Below are positions 7,601 to 15,769 of a DNA stretch of 33,296 nt, one piece after another. The notes beneath the pieces were generated by a model that worked only from the letters and a program-made list of their open reading frames with translations, did no database searches and was not told where the DNA came from. The stretch comes from Planctomycetaceae bacterium (GTDB taxonomy: Bacteria > Planctomycetota > Planctomycetia > Pirellulales > Pirellulaceae), in NCBI GenBank assembly GCA_024225195.1, contig JAAEMV010000621.1:1-33296 (forward strand), given 5' to 3'. Numbering within the stretch: position 1 is the stretch's first letter; the number at the start of each line of letters is the position of its first letter. Made by a program: the position numbers and the translations under genes.

Positions 7601-8719
7601 ATGAAAGCTAAAATAATTACCTTGTTTTTCGTTACTTCTCTGTGCGTTCAGGTGGCGACCGGTCAGGTAGAAGAGTCTCCCGATCAGAAATTTGAGGATT
7701 TGATTGCCGAGGTAGAAGTTGCCAATCAGGCTTGGAAGGCTCGGCTGGCGGCCCTTCGTGAAGCTGAGAAGAATGGTGGCCCCTCGATACCGGCGGATGC
7801 GTTTCAGTCCCCTTTGATTCCGTTCGTGGCGAAGTTCGACACCGCCGCAAAAACTTACGCCGACACGCCCGATGCGATCCCGTATTTGACTTGGCTGGCT
7901 CAAAACGCGCTGCCGATGGTTGGCGACCAACGGAAGGCAGCGAAAGACGCAGTCCGGACGCTCGTGACGACGCATCGCAAATCACCCAGTCTTGAAAAGC
8001 TTGAGTGGATGGTAGGGCGACTAGATTATTTCTATGACGAAAAACAAGCTCTGGAAGTCGGTTTGCAACTGGAAAAGGAATCACCTAGCTCGAAGGTTCG
8101 CGCTTATGCGACGTTCTCCAGAGTGGGAGCAACCATCAATAAAGCTCCAGTCGATTCGGATGATTTTCGTAAAGCGAAGTCGGAGATCTTGACGGTTTTG
8201 GAGGGGGTTGAGATTAAAGACCTCGCCTCGTCAGTTAAAACTAGAATCGAGATGCGTGAAAATTTTTCATTGGGCATGTCTCCTCCCGATATTGTTGGTG
8301 TTGATTTGGATGGAGCTGAATTCGCCCTGTCGGATTACAAAGGTAAAGTTTTGTTTATCGATTTTTGGGGAGATTGGTGAGGTCCTTGTCGGTTGTTATA
8401 CCCACACGAGCGGTCGCTCGTAGATGAAATGAAAAATCGCCCGTTCGCGCTGATTGGTGTTAATTCGGACGATCTCGATCGAGCACAAGCTGCGGTGCGA
8501 AAAAACGAAATTAATTGGCGAAGTTTTCAAAACAAGCGTAAGGGAAGTGAGAGCTCGATTTCTGATGATTGGCTGTTGTACACATGGCCGACAATCGTGG
8601 TGCTCGACGATGAATTCAAAGTGCGCTATCGCGGCGGCAATTGTGATGAAGCAACGGCTATCGCCCGTCAATTAGTCTCTGAATTAGACGGCAAGCCTGC
8701 CGAGGTAGATGGTCAATAA
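7601..8719 (+). CDS. Secreted TlpA/thioredoxin-like protein with in-frame TGA, probable selenoprotein (WUGPC)
   Basis: Read through TGA 8378-8380, one continuous frame gives 372 residues. It starts with a signal peptide (MKAKIITLFFVTSLCVQVATG), followed by a mostly helical region to about residue 225. The C-terminal domain is TlpA/AhpC-like. It contains KGKVLFIDFWGDW, then TGA as codon 260, then GPC (Cys263), YPHERSLV, GVNSD and the cis-Pro site TWPT. The redox motif is therefore W-(TGA)-G-P-C: the TGA replaces exactly the first Cys of WCGPC. There is no shift of frame and no other defect on either side. A hairpin with a GGUC loop follows the TGA at a SECIS-like distance. Insertion of selenocysteine is the best explanation; a nonsense mutation or sequence error is the alternative. 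The ATG has GAGG nine bases upstream. Expected role: extracytoplasmic thiol-disulfide or peroxide chemistry. Confidence 0.8.
8406..8421 (+). promoter_or_regulatory. Candidate bacterial SECIS element
   Basis: ACGAGC-GGTC-GCTCGT is a 6-bp perfect stem with a 4-nt loop GGUC, beginning 25 nt after the in-frame TGA and placing the loop 31 nt after it. Published bacterial SECIS models ask for a short stem, a small apical loop with G in its first two positions, and a loop 16-37 nt from the UGA. All are met. The loop resembles the GGUC-containing loop of E. coli fdhF that SelB binds (recalled). It lies within the codons for the family block HERSLV. Confidence 0.65.
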
Positions 8720-8868
8720 ACCACGGATCTAAAAGAGTGGGCCGTTTACCGGGAAAAATCTTGTGATCGTTGCGGATTACTAAACAGATGCGTTGACCGG
8801 CTACTTATTGGTCCGATAGTTAATCGCTTTGCCACGCCTCAAAGTATGTCTGATCAGTACTTGGCAAA

Positions 8869-8888
8869 TCTGATTCTCCAGAATCAGA
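8869..8888. repeat. 20-nt inverted repeat
   Basis: TCTGATTCT-CC-AGAATCAGA has 9-bp perfect arms and a 2-nt centre. It lies 150 nt after the probable selenoprotein gene. No T-run follows, so it may be an operator for the downstream region or a weak terminator. Confidence 0.5.
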
Positions 8889-8907
8889 ACGATTAGGCTT
8901 AGTTGCG

Positions 8908-9050
8908 AACCGAACCGTAGCCAAGGTTTAGGTTTTGTGCAGGGCGGCGAACGCGACATGCCGTTAGCGGGCGAGATCGTCAGTTTTATAGGGCAGGCCC
9001 AGTTGGTACCGGGGATTCAGTAGCCATCCCCTAACGGTTCTGCACTTTTT
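8908..9050 (+). ncRNA. Candidate structured RNA of unknown class
   Basis: Complementary segments nest in order. GTGCAG (8937-8942) pairs with CTGCAC (9040-9045), CCGTTA (8961-8966) with TAACGG (9032-9037), and GGGGAT (9011-9016) with ATCCCC (9026-9031). A hairpin AACC-G-AACC / GGTT-TA-GGTT precedes them at 8908-8934. The outer stem is followed directly by five T (9046-9050), as at a terminator. I do not recognise SRP, RNase P, 6S or tmRNA signatures. No reading frame covers this 467-bp gap (8720-9186). Chance pairing cannot be ruled out without covariation. Confidence 0.3.
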
Positions 9051-9186
9051 GCCGCTCTTGGAAAGACCACCAGGCTCACCCTACCCTAACCCTAGTTGGT
9101 GATTTCTTGGAAAAAATAGAATAAAGGCTGGTTTGCGTGGTTGGTATATCTCGAAGAAAGATGCATCTATTTATTTCTGAAGTCCG

Positions 9187-10230
9187 ATGTACATGCGGTT
9201 ATCGCGTCGGCAACTGATACGAGGTAGTCGCTGCATTTTGTCTACGAAAACTAAACTATCTGTCATTCTTGGGTTGTGCCTTCTTCTACCTGCTCAAAAC
9301 TTGTTTGCGTGGAATGGCCACGGACACCGAGTTATCGCGTCGATTGCGTTCCTGAAACTCTCTCCGGAAAGCCGGTTGGAAATTGCAACCCGCATCAAGA
9401 ACCATCCACGCTGGGAATCTGATTTTGCTTCGAAGGTGCCCGATGAGGTGAAGGCTGGGGATGAGCAGGTCCAGGCAGAATGGATCTTTCAACAGGCAGC
9501 TTGTTGGCCAGACACAACGCGCGGCCTAAAGGGTGACGAGTACAAGCGATTTAACCACTCGACTTGGCATTACATTAATCTTGTTGATTATTTGAACCCC
9601 AAAGAAACCGACGGGATTGACACATCGAGAGTTAACCTCGCGATGCAACCGCCATCCAGCCCTAATGATCTGTACAGGATGAACGCTGTGCAGGCGATCC
9701 AATATGCTCAGTCGAAGATTGCCGATTCAGCCACTTCTAAAGAAGATGACGCACTGATGCTCTGCTGGTTACTCCACGTTTACTCCGACATTCACCAGCC
9801 TCTGCACACGACCGCGCTGTTTTCCAAAACACTCTTGCCGAAAGGTTGCCGTGGTGGAAACTCGATCTATACGAAACAGGGTCGCAACCTGCATTCGCTC
9901 TGGGATGGGTTGTTAGGCAAGGATAACAAATACCAAGCGTGTCACAATCAAGCGGTGCGAATGCTTGCAAACGAAAATCTCGCATCGCTCGGTAAACGCG
10001 GAGCGAGTGTGACTGACGCCGAGTCGGTTTGTCGAGGTTCTAATTTGTGCTGCAAAGAATTCGCGTACGCGACTGAAGTCCGGGCGCACTTGCAACGATT
10101 GGAAGACAACGGCGAAACAAAAATTGTTGCCGTGGATCTGTCCGATCTTTATCTCAAACGAGCCGGTACCGTTGCTGAACAACAGGCGAGTCGCGCGGGA
10201 TGGCGACTGGCAAAGTTGTTGAGCCAGTAA
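9187..10230 (+). CDS. Secreted S1/P1-family nuclease
   Basis: A 347-residue zinc-dependent single-strand nuclease of the S1/P1 (phospholipase C-like) family. The signal peptide is long and basic (residues 1-41, hydrophobic core SVILGLCLLLPA). Cleavage after LFA would leave Trp42 as the first mature residue, as required because the N-terminal Trp backbone binds zinc in this family. Metal-ligand blocks are visible: WNGHGHR (42-48), HSTWHYIN (about 118), LHVYSDIHQPLH (about 196), GGNS and LHSLWDGLL (about 238). The protein acts outside the cytoplasm, degrading RNA or DNA, probably for phosphate or nucleoside supply (inference). An ATG two codons later (9193) is an alternative start. Single gene; no partner is evident. 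Confidence 0.92.
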   Translation: MYMRLSRRQLIRGSRCILSTKTKLSVILGLCLLLPAQNLFAWNGHGHRVIASIAFLKLSPESRLEIATRIKNHPRWESDFASKVPDEVKAGDEQVQAEWIFQQAACWPDTTRGLKGDEYKRFNHSTWHYINLVDYLNPKETDGIDTSRVNLAMQPPSSPNDLYRMNAVQAIQYAQSKIADSATSKEDDALMLCWLLHVYSDIHQPLHTTALFSKTLLPKGCRGGNSIYTKQGRNLHSLWDGLLGKDNKYQACHNQAVRMLANENLASLGKRGASVTDAESVCRGSNLCCKEFAYATEVRAHLQRLEDNGETKIVAVDLSDLYLKRAGTVAEQQASRAGWRLAKLLSQ

Positions 10231-10695
10231 GCCAAGTACGGCACCTGTCGGGGCGACCAGCTTAGCGGAACCGGTGCGGCGAACCTTGTCTCTTTTGCTT
10301 TTAGCAGACAAACACAAACCGATTTTCTGTTGAGGCTTGGAATACTTGGAAGGTATTGGATGCCCGTTTCTCATCGTGGCTTCGATTCAAGCGTTGATCT
10401 CGAGGAACGCTTCAAGCCAAATTAGGTTTTCTGAATTGGCGATTTGTCTGTGGCCTTGGCCTCTAAATAATGAAGTCCCGCGAGATGGCCTTGGTTTTCT
10501 CAAGCCGCAGTTTGCTGCTTTTCGGTTTCAAACTCGGAGTGATTCGCGGAGGTTCTTTACGCGCTCATCGGTTCTGTCCCCACGTGTAGAGAGAGATAAA
10601 ATTTCTTGGCACAACGCTTTGGAAAAATACGCACTGTTAGTCATTGGGAGACAAGAAGGAGAGTTTCAAGCAGTTGTTCACGAAAGGAATGGAAA
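10231..10695. other. Intergenic region without a supported gene
   Basis: 465 bp after the S1/P1 nuclease gene. Short open frames occur, but none has protein-like composition or a ribosome binding site. A weak hairpin TTGTCT / AGACAA lies near 10288-10313. Nothing else is supported. Confidence 0.5.
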
Positions 10696-10818
10696 ATGAA
10701 AGAAGAAACGGTAGTCGCAAACGTTTTGGAATGGTCCGTGATGATTGGGTTTTGCATCTTACTTGTTAGGGTTGACGTTTTTGGGTTCCTCACTCAATTG
10801 GTGGCGATGGTTTTATAG
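10696..10818 (+). CDS. Possible 40-aa single-span membrane peptide
   Basis: ATG-initiated frame preceded by AAAGGAATGGAAA, a usable Shine-Dalgarno. The product starts with an acidic MKEET head and continues with one hydrophobic segment of about 20 residues (VMIGFCILLVRVDVFGFLTQ), ending LVAMVL. It is too short to assign to a family. Its support is the ribosome binding site and the membrane-protein pattern. The frame is also open upstream to 10606, but that part looks non-coding. Confidence 0.3.
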   Translation: MKEETVVANVLEWSVMIGFCILLVRVDVFGFLTQLVAMVL

Positions 10819-10893
10819 GTCCTGATGCATGTCTCACGCCACGTGAAGATCGTGATCTCAACAGATTAGTGGATTGAATAGCGCTACATGAGT

Positions 10894-10917
10894 CCAGAAC
10901 GCGGTATCGAGTTCTGG
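10894..10917. repeat. 7-bp hairpin in the gap 10819-11091
   Basis: CCAGAAC-(10 nt)-GTTCTGG is perfect, with no T-run after it. It could be a weak terminator for the small upstream frame or a regulatory site ahead of the secreted protein at 11092. Little else is visible in this gap apart from a -10-like TATACT at 10997. Confidence 0.35.
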
Positions 10918-11091
10918 CTTTAAATGAAGCTAAATTCGTTGTTTGGGCTAAGCAGAGAAGTTTTTCAGGAAAGTGTGTGGGGAGATTTGTTCCAACTATA
11001 CTAGGCCGCTCAGAATGCCTGGAATGCAAACACTCGTTAGTAAGAGTGCCGCTCCATAGTCTTCATCATTTTCCATTAAGAGAGAAGCGTT

Positions 11092-11622
11092 ATGTCTGTG
11101 TCTAAAACATTGTCATTGCTGGTTGTCCTTGCTGCTGTTTTGGTAGCCGGAATCGTTGTCATTCAACCGCTTGCCGTTGAGGCAACGACTGGCAGCCTAG
11201 ATAAAAAGAATAAATCGAGCTTTAATCAAGGCTCTCTTTATGGTTCATACGGCACAGCCGGCCGAGCCAATGGATTCCAGTCACGGTCGGTCGGTGTTGC
11301 GGATTTTGATGGAAGAGGTGGGGTAACCCGAACGGTTCGAATTAATGCCAATGATGGTGATGGAGGTCGTCGCCTGATCGATCTAACTTCCGTTGGTACT
11401 TATTCTGTCAATTCGGATGGAACGGGAGAAATCTATTTCTTGAACATGAACTCAAGTGGTGACACGACTGCGGTAACCTACGATTTTGTAATTCGCACGA
11501 CCGAATCAGGTGGCGGTAAAAGCAAGTTGCTGGCAAGCTCCCTTGAGGCTATTCAGCGAGAACCCGGCGTTACCGCTTCTTTGGTTGAAGAATCTTTGAC
11601 TCGCCGCAGTGGCGTAAGGTAG
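11092..11622 (+). CDS. Secreted hypothetical protein with lipocalin-like repeat pattern
   Basis: A 176-residue protein with a clear signal peptide (MSVSKTLSLLVVLAAVLVAGIVVIQPLAVEA, cut near residue 31). A Gly- and Asp-rich beta domain follows: SLYGSYGTAG, VADFDGRGGVTRTVRI, VGTYSVNSDGTGEIYF. The series GxYG, FDGxG and GTYxVNxDGTG is typical of a widespread class of small secreted beta-barrel proteins of unknown function found in bacteria and fungi. The C-terminal 40 residues are charged and probably flexible. The ATG is preceded by GAGAGAAG. It stands alone, convergent with the STN-domain gene. No enzymatic motif is visible. Confidence 0.75.
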   Translation: MSVSKTLSLLVVLAAVLVAGIVVIQPLAVEATTGSLDKKNKSSFNQGSLYGSYGTAGRANGFQSRSVGVADFDGRGGVTRTVRINANDGDGGRRLIDLTSVGTYSVNSDGTGEIYFLNMNSSGDTTAVTYDFVIRTTESGGGKSKLLASSLEAIQREPGVTASLVEESLTRRSGVR

Positions 11623-11704
11623 GGCTCTCTCGCAGAGTACTTAGGTTTGGTTCCGTATATTCAAGAGCATTCAGGCTGAACTGCGAATGTCCCCGACAAG
11701 ACAC

Positions 11705-12889
11705 TTACTTCAGTGAGACCACAATTTCAGAGTCAGTCACTTTGAAAGCGAGTGGACTGCGGTCAACGGTCATTTCGAGCAAGCCGTTTAAGGATACGTT
11801 GACCGCTTGAATCGCGACCGGTTCCTTCAATGCCTTTGAAATAGCGGGATTGTTTTTGTCGTAGGAGAATTTTAGTCGGCTTCGTTGTGCTGCAGTGGCA
11901 AAGATTGCTCCCCGCGCTGCGCGGGTCGTCAGGGAGAATGTGATAGTTGATCCGGTGATCATTTCCGGTTTTTGAGATTCGATGGCTCGCATTCCTGCGA
12001 TTCCCACTGAGTCGGGTGAACCAGTGATTGAAATTTGATTTCGCCGCGTTGAAAATTTTAAGGATTTGAATTCATTCCTCAAAATTTTACTTACCGCTGG
12101 TGCGTCGCTGATATCTCCAAATGTTTGAGTCACCTGTTCGGGGGCTTTGAAGTCAACAATTTCAATTGTTTTGCCTGTCCCGCTGAACTGAAATGATTTG
12201 TCAAAACCTGCCAATAGAAGTGTAATCCGGCAAGCCAAAGACGAGGCGGGTAAGTCCAAGCCTGACCATAAATCATGCGGCAGGCCGTCAATCCCGTCGA
12301 TTTGGATGTCATTTGCCTTCGCGAGTTCCAGCAATAGCTGTTTAGGCTCGACAACCGTCGTAGTTCGGAGGTCTCCGCTCCGTTCCCAACGTAATTGAGT
12401 TCGCTTTCCAAATTTATTGGCTGCTTTGAGTAGCAATTCAGAGGTCGAAGCTAGTGAATTGGCGGTTTTTTTGGGGCCAAGGTAGTAGACATCCTCAATT
12501 TGACAGATGCCAATATCAAGCTGTTTGGCAATCTCCAGTAAGAACTGTTCGGTGGTAACGTTGTTTGAGGTGAGGTTGATAATGGTTGAAGGATCGACTC
12601 GCCGATCAAGAAAGATCGCGACGCGTTGGTTTTTGGAAAACCGCATCAACCGATCTTTTAGTTCGGCATCGCGCCACATGACTGAAATTGGCAGCGAGTT
12701 ATGCTCGGTTAGCGCCCCTTTTCTCAGCCAAGCGATTCCGTTTTTCTGATCTTGCCCGAAAACGTTGGTTGAAGAGCCACTTCTTAATACGCTCGAGAAG
12801 CTAATCGAAACAACTGTCACGATCATTAACCAAGGCATTGCTAGCACAAGGTGCCTTGGGAAGCGTAAGCCTGTCGGATTAGTCCTCAT
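11705..12889 (-). CDS. Hypothetical protein with STN-like repeats, membrane-anchored or secreted
   Basis: A 394-residue protein with a basic N-terminus and one hydrophobic segment (LVLAMPWLMIVTVVSISFSSVL, residues 14-35) acting as signal peptide or anchor. Two stretches resemble the short STN (secretin and TonB N-terminal) fold. One is around residues 88-136 (AIFLDRRVDPSTIINLTSNNVTTEQFLLEIAKQL, then VYYLGP). The other is at the C-terminus (LKFSYDKNNPAI, then ALKEPVAIQAVNVSLNGLLEMTV, then AFKVTDSEIVVSL). There is no secretin pore or TonB barrel domain. Such stand-alone STN proteins are common in planctomycetes and have no known function. No ribosome binding site precedes the ATG. The STN reading is from pattern only, so moderately sure. 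Confidence 0.7.
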   Translation of the reverse strand: MRTNPTGLRFPRHLVLAMPWLMIVTVVSISFSSVLRSGSSTNVFGQDQKNGIAWLRKGALTEHNSLPISVMWRDAELKDRLMRFSKNQRVAIFLDRRVDPSTIINLTSNNVTTEQFLLEIAKQLDIGICQIEDVYYLGPKKTANSLASTSELLLKAANKFGKRTQLRWERSGDLRTTTVVEPKQLLLELAKANDIQIDGIDGLPHDLWSGLDLPASSLACRITLLLAGFDKSFQFSGTGKTIEIVDFKAPEQVTQTFGDISDAPAVSKILRNEFKSLKFSTRRNQISITGSPDSVGIAGMRAIESQKPEMITGSTITFSLTTRAARGAIFATAAQRSRLKFSYDKNNPAISKALKEPVAIQAVNVSLNGLLEMTVDRSPLAFKVTDSEIVVSLK

Positions 12890-13111
12890 GAAATAACCTA
12901 TTCGTCATATTCGTTAAGGTTTGAAATAGATGGCATTATTGGAACCCGATTCCTCTCCATCTAGGCAGGTAATTGAATTCTTGTTGTTGTTTATCGCAAG
13001 GTCCCCAACTAGACTCGTAAAGCGAGACCGTTAGGCAGGCAGTTCCTATTAGCTTACCCGATCGGTTTAAACCTTTTACAGTGTTATTTAGTTTTTTGGA
13101 GTAAGGTCAAC

Positions 13112-13774
13112 ATGTCGGAATTTGATGTCCGATTACCGCTGCTGGATATATTCTACCAGCAATACTTGACCGACGAAAATTCGGCTTCGTTTATTGATTC
13201 GATTTCAAAGCTTTACTCGATCGGAACGATGGAGCGATTGGCGGTTTACGGTGGCCGTACGACACGTCGAGCTGCTATTTTAGGACTTGGGTTTCTCGCG
13301 GACTTTTCGGTCAACGAAATTATGGGCAACGCGCTCGTCGACGAGGATCGCGCTGTTAGGCTTTTGGCTGATCACAGCATTCGAGACATCTGGGTTCGGC
13401 AAGGAAATTTAGCTGAGCAAAATTCCATCAAAACGCTCTATCGGTTAGTAACTCAGGTTCGAATGGAAGAGGTGGTTGACGCAGCGACTCTAATAATCGA
13501 ATCCAATCCCGCATTAGGAGAAGCCTGGCATCAACGAGCCATTGCTTATTGTGCTCTAGGTTATCTGGACTCTGCGGTAAGCGATTGCCAGGAAACCCTG
13601 AATTGCAATCGGTTCCATTTTCCAGCGGCCATGGGAATGGCTCACTGTTATTTGAAGTTAGACAATGCTTCCCAGGCTTTAGAGGGTTTCCGAGTCGCCC
13701 TGCAGATAAACCCAGACCTTGAGGGCGTGCGTAGCCAAATTACCCACCTCGAGCGGCTTCTTAAAGAAGGTTAG
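13112..13774 (+). CDS. HEAT/TPR-repeat protein
   Basis: A 220-residue cytoplasmic protein without signal peptide. Residues about 50-100 resemble a HEAT-type helical pair (RRAAILGLGFLADFSVNEIMGNALVDEDRAVRLLADHSI). Residues about 140-215 hold two TPR units (NPALGEAWHQRAIAYCALGYLDSAVSDCQETL, then FHFPAAMGMAHCYLKLDNASQALEGFRVALQINPD). These are protein-binding scaffolds with no catalytic motif. The ATG follows GGAGTAAGGTC. It is divergent from the STN-domain gene, with 222 bp between. The combination of HEAT and TPR repeats is common in planctomycetes; the partner is unknown. Confidence 0.78.
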   Translation: MSEFDVRLPLLDIFYQQYLTDENSASFIDSISKLYSIGTMERLAVYGGRTTRRAAILGLGFLADFSVNEIMGNALVDEDRAVRLLADHSIRDIWVRQGNLAEQNSIKTLYRLVTQVRMEEVVDAATLIIESNPALGEAWHQRAIAYCALGYLDSAVSDCQETLNCNRFHFPAAMGMAHCYLKLDNASQALEGFRVALQINPDLEGVRSQITHLERLLKEG

Positions 13775-14111
13775 CCAGTTATTCTCGGTAATGTGCCGGT
13801 GGTAAAGGATCGGTTTCCAGCTATTGCTTGGTTTACACCCGTGGCGTCTGTCGTGGCTAATCAAAAATTCTATCTGCGTTTTGTTGAGTACGGCTATTTG
13901 CCTTGTTGCCTACGAAAAGTCGAAGGCTGTGGTCTCGGTCTGAATCCCACCCTCGAGGGGCATCCGTTATTCTATCGCCGATCACTTCATTGGCTGTCTC
14001 TTGCTCTATGAGGTGTTGTAGCAATCGAAGAGTCGGTGCCATCGACATTATTCCAAAATAGATAGAGCAATGACCTCCATTTGATTGACGACTTGTGTCC
14101 GTGGGATAAAA
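13775..14111. other. Intergenic region, no gene seen
   Basis: 337 bp between the TPR gene and the first sulfatase. Short frames on both strands have unlikely composition and no ribosome binding site. No hairpin with T-run was found. Confidence 0.5.
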
Positions 14112-15692
14112 ATGAGCGTTATGACAATCCTTGTACGACTGGGGCACTCGATGGGCTTTCAATTACAGCAATCCGCATTTTGGTTATTCGCATTTATTTC
14201 GTTGACAAGTTTCCTTTCTGTGGGACAAGCCGATTCAGGGGATCATAACTCAGCGTCGCCAAATCTAATTTTGATCATGACGGATGAGCACAATTTCAGG
14301 ACGTTAGGTTGTTATCGTGAAATGATGGAAAAACGGCAGGCTTATATGTGGGGTCCTGCCGTTGTTGAAACGCCTAATATCGATTGGTTGGCCGATCAGG
14401 GTGCGTTGTGTACTAGTTTTTACGCGACGACTCCCGTTTGCAGTCCTTCGCGAGGCTCGCTCATTTCTGGGCTCTATCCTCAGGCAACTCCGGTGGTTAC
14501 CAACAACATCCCTTTAAATGATGAGGTAATTACCTTTGCACACCTGCTCGGCAAAGCTGGTTATCAAACTGGCTTCGCTGGAAAGTGGCACCTTGATGGT
14601 TCGGGGAAACCTCAGTGGGCACCGGAGCGAAAGTTTGGTTTTCAGGACAACCGCTTCATGTTCAATCGGGGACACTGGAAGAATTTAAAGATTGGGGAGG
14701 ACGGACCCAAAGTTGGTGCGACCTCTAAGAACACGCCGTCGTACGCAGTGGGAGATGCTGACGAGAAAACATTTACCACTGATTTTCTGATGGATCGGAC
14801 CCTTGAATTTATTGACGCCAATAAATCGGTGCCGTTTTGTTACATGCTAAGTCTGCCCGATCCACATGGCCCGGATACGGTTCGAGCACCTTATGACACA
14901 ATGTATGCCGATCAAGTTTATGAAAAACCAACGACCTATGATGTCGATGACCGAGCAATTCCAGAGTGGGGCGAGCCTGCAAAGAAATTGGGGTTTGGCC
15001 AAAGTAAATACTACGGGATGGTTAAATGCATCGATGACAATATCGGTAGGTTGCTAAAGAAGTTGACAGACGATGGTATTCTCGACAACACGATGATCGT
15101 ATTTACCTCCGATCATGGTGACCTGAGAGGCGAGCACCATCGCCAAAATAAAGGCGTGCCTTGGGAAGGTTCAGCGAGAATTCCGTTTCTCGTTTTTTAT
15201 CCGTCAAAAATTAAACCCAAGACAGTGGTTAATCAGGCTCTTACCAGCGTCGATTTCTGTCCAACACTATTTTCGTTATTTGAAACAGATGCAAACGCGG
15301 ATTTTCACGGTCGGGATTTTTCGTCGTTGTTGACTCAAACGGCTGGGGATGACTGGGATGATGTGGCCTTTGCTCGAGGAACGGGCGATATCGCTGGTTG
15401 GTTGATGGCTGTTTCGGATCGTCACAAATTGGTTGTTGCTACCAGCGATCAACCGTGGCTGTTCGACCTGAAACGAGATCCAGACGAAATGATCAATATG
15501 TTGGATAATCCCGGGTACCGTGATACTGCTCGCGAGTTAGCAATCAAGCTCAAAGAATATGGAGTAAAGTATCAGGATCCAAGAATGGAATCTCCTCGTA
15601 TCAAAGCGGATCTTGGATGGTTGATTAATGGTAAGGGGGCGTACTCGACACCACAGATTACCTCACCACGCAAAAAGAAGCGAAAGGACTGA
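14112..15692 (+). CDS. Secreted formylglycine sulfatase (family S1)
   Basis: A 526-residue type I sulfatase of the alkaline phosphatase superfamily. The catalytic Cys110 sits in CSPSRGSL (C-x-P-S-R) and would be oxidised to formylglycine by a modifying enzyme not encoded here. Metal ligands are in LILIMTDEHN (Asp58) and FTSDHGDL (about 330), with the supporting block GFAGKWHLDG. A hydrophobic stretch (FWLFAFISLTSFLSVGQA) ending near residue 40 is the signal peptide. Start uncertain: ATG 14112 (GGGAT upstream) leaves a long N-region, while ATG 14151 gives a more compact signal peptide. Substrate unknown, probably a sulfated polysaccharide or ester. The DUF2891 gene follows by 77 nt on the same strand and may be co-transcribed. 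Confidence 0.93.
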   Translation: MSVMTILVRLGHSMGFQLQQSAFWLFAFISLTSFLSVGQADSGDHNSASPNLILIMTDEHNFRTLGCYREMMEKRQAYMWGPAVVETPNIDWLADQGALCTSFYATTPVCSPSRGSLISGLYPQATPVVTNNIPLNDEVITFAHLLGKAGYQTGFAGKWHLDGSGKPQWAPERKFGFQDNRFMFNRGHWKNLKIGEDGPKVGATSKNTPSYAVGDADEKTFTTDFLMDRTLEFIDANKSVPFCYMLSLPDPHGPDTVRAPYDTMYADQVYEKPTTYDVDDRAIPEWGEPAKKLGFGQSKYYGMVKCIDDNIGRLLKKLTDDGILDNTMIVFTSDHGDLRGEHHRQNKGVPWEGSARIPFLVFYPSKIKPKTVVNQALTSVDFCPTLFSLFETDANADFHGRDFSSLLTQTAGDDWDDVAFARGTGDIAGWLMAVSDRHKLVVATSDQPWLFDLKRDPDEMINMLDNPGYRDTARELAIKLKEYGVKYQDPRMESPRIKADLGWLINGKGAYSTPQITSPRKKKRKD

Positions 15693-15769
15693 GTCAATCC
15701 TCTTTGAGTTTGGGCCAGTTTTTTTGTTTGATAACAAAGATTGACGATCGGAAACACTTGGGAATTCAA

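Noticed and set aside
7601-8719. Frameshift as the cause of the split TlpA-like gene
   Set aside because: Both halves are in the same frame and join without gain or loss of bases; only the TGA codon interrupts them.
10337-10699. 120-residue plus-strand open frame
   Set aside because: Composition is not protein-like, there is no ribosome binding site and no recognisable domain.
11018-11055. CIRCE-like pair ACACTC / GAGTGC near 11032-11050
   Set aside because: Only five bases pair (CACTC / GAGTG), the flanks do not match and no chaperone gene follows.
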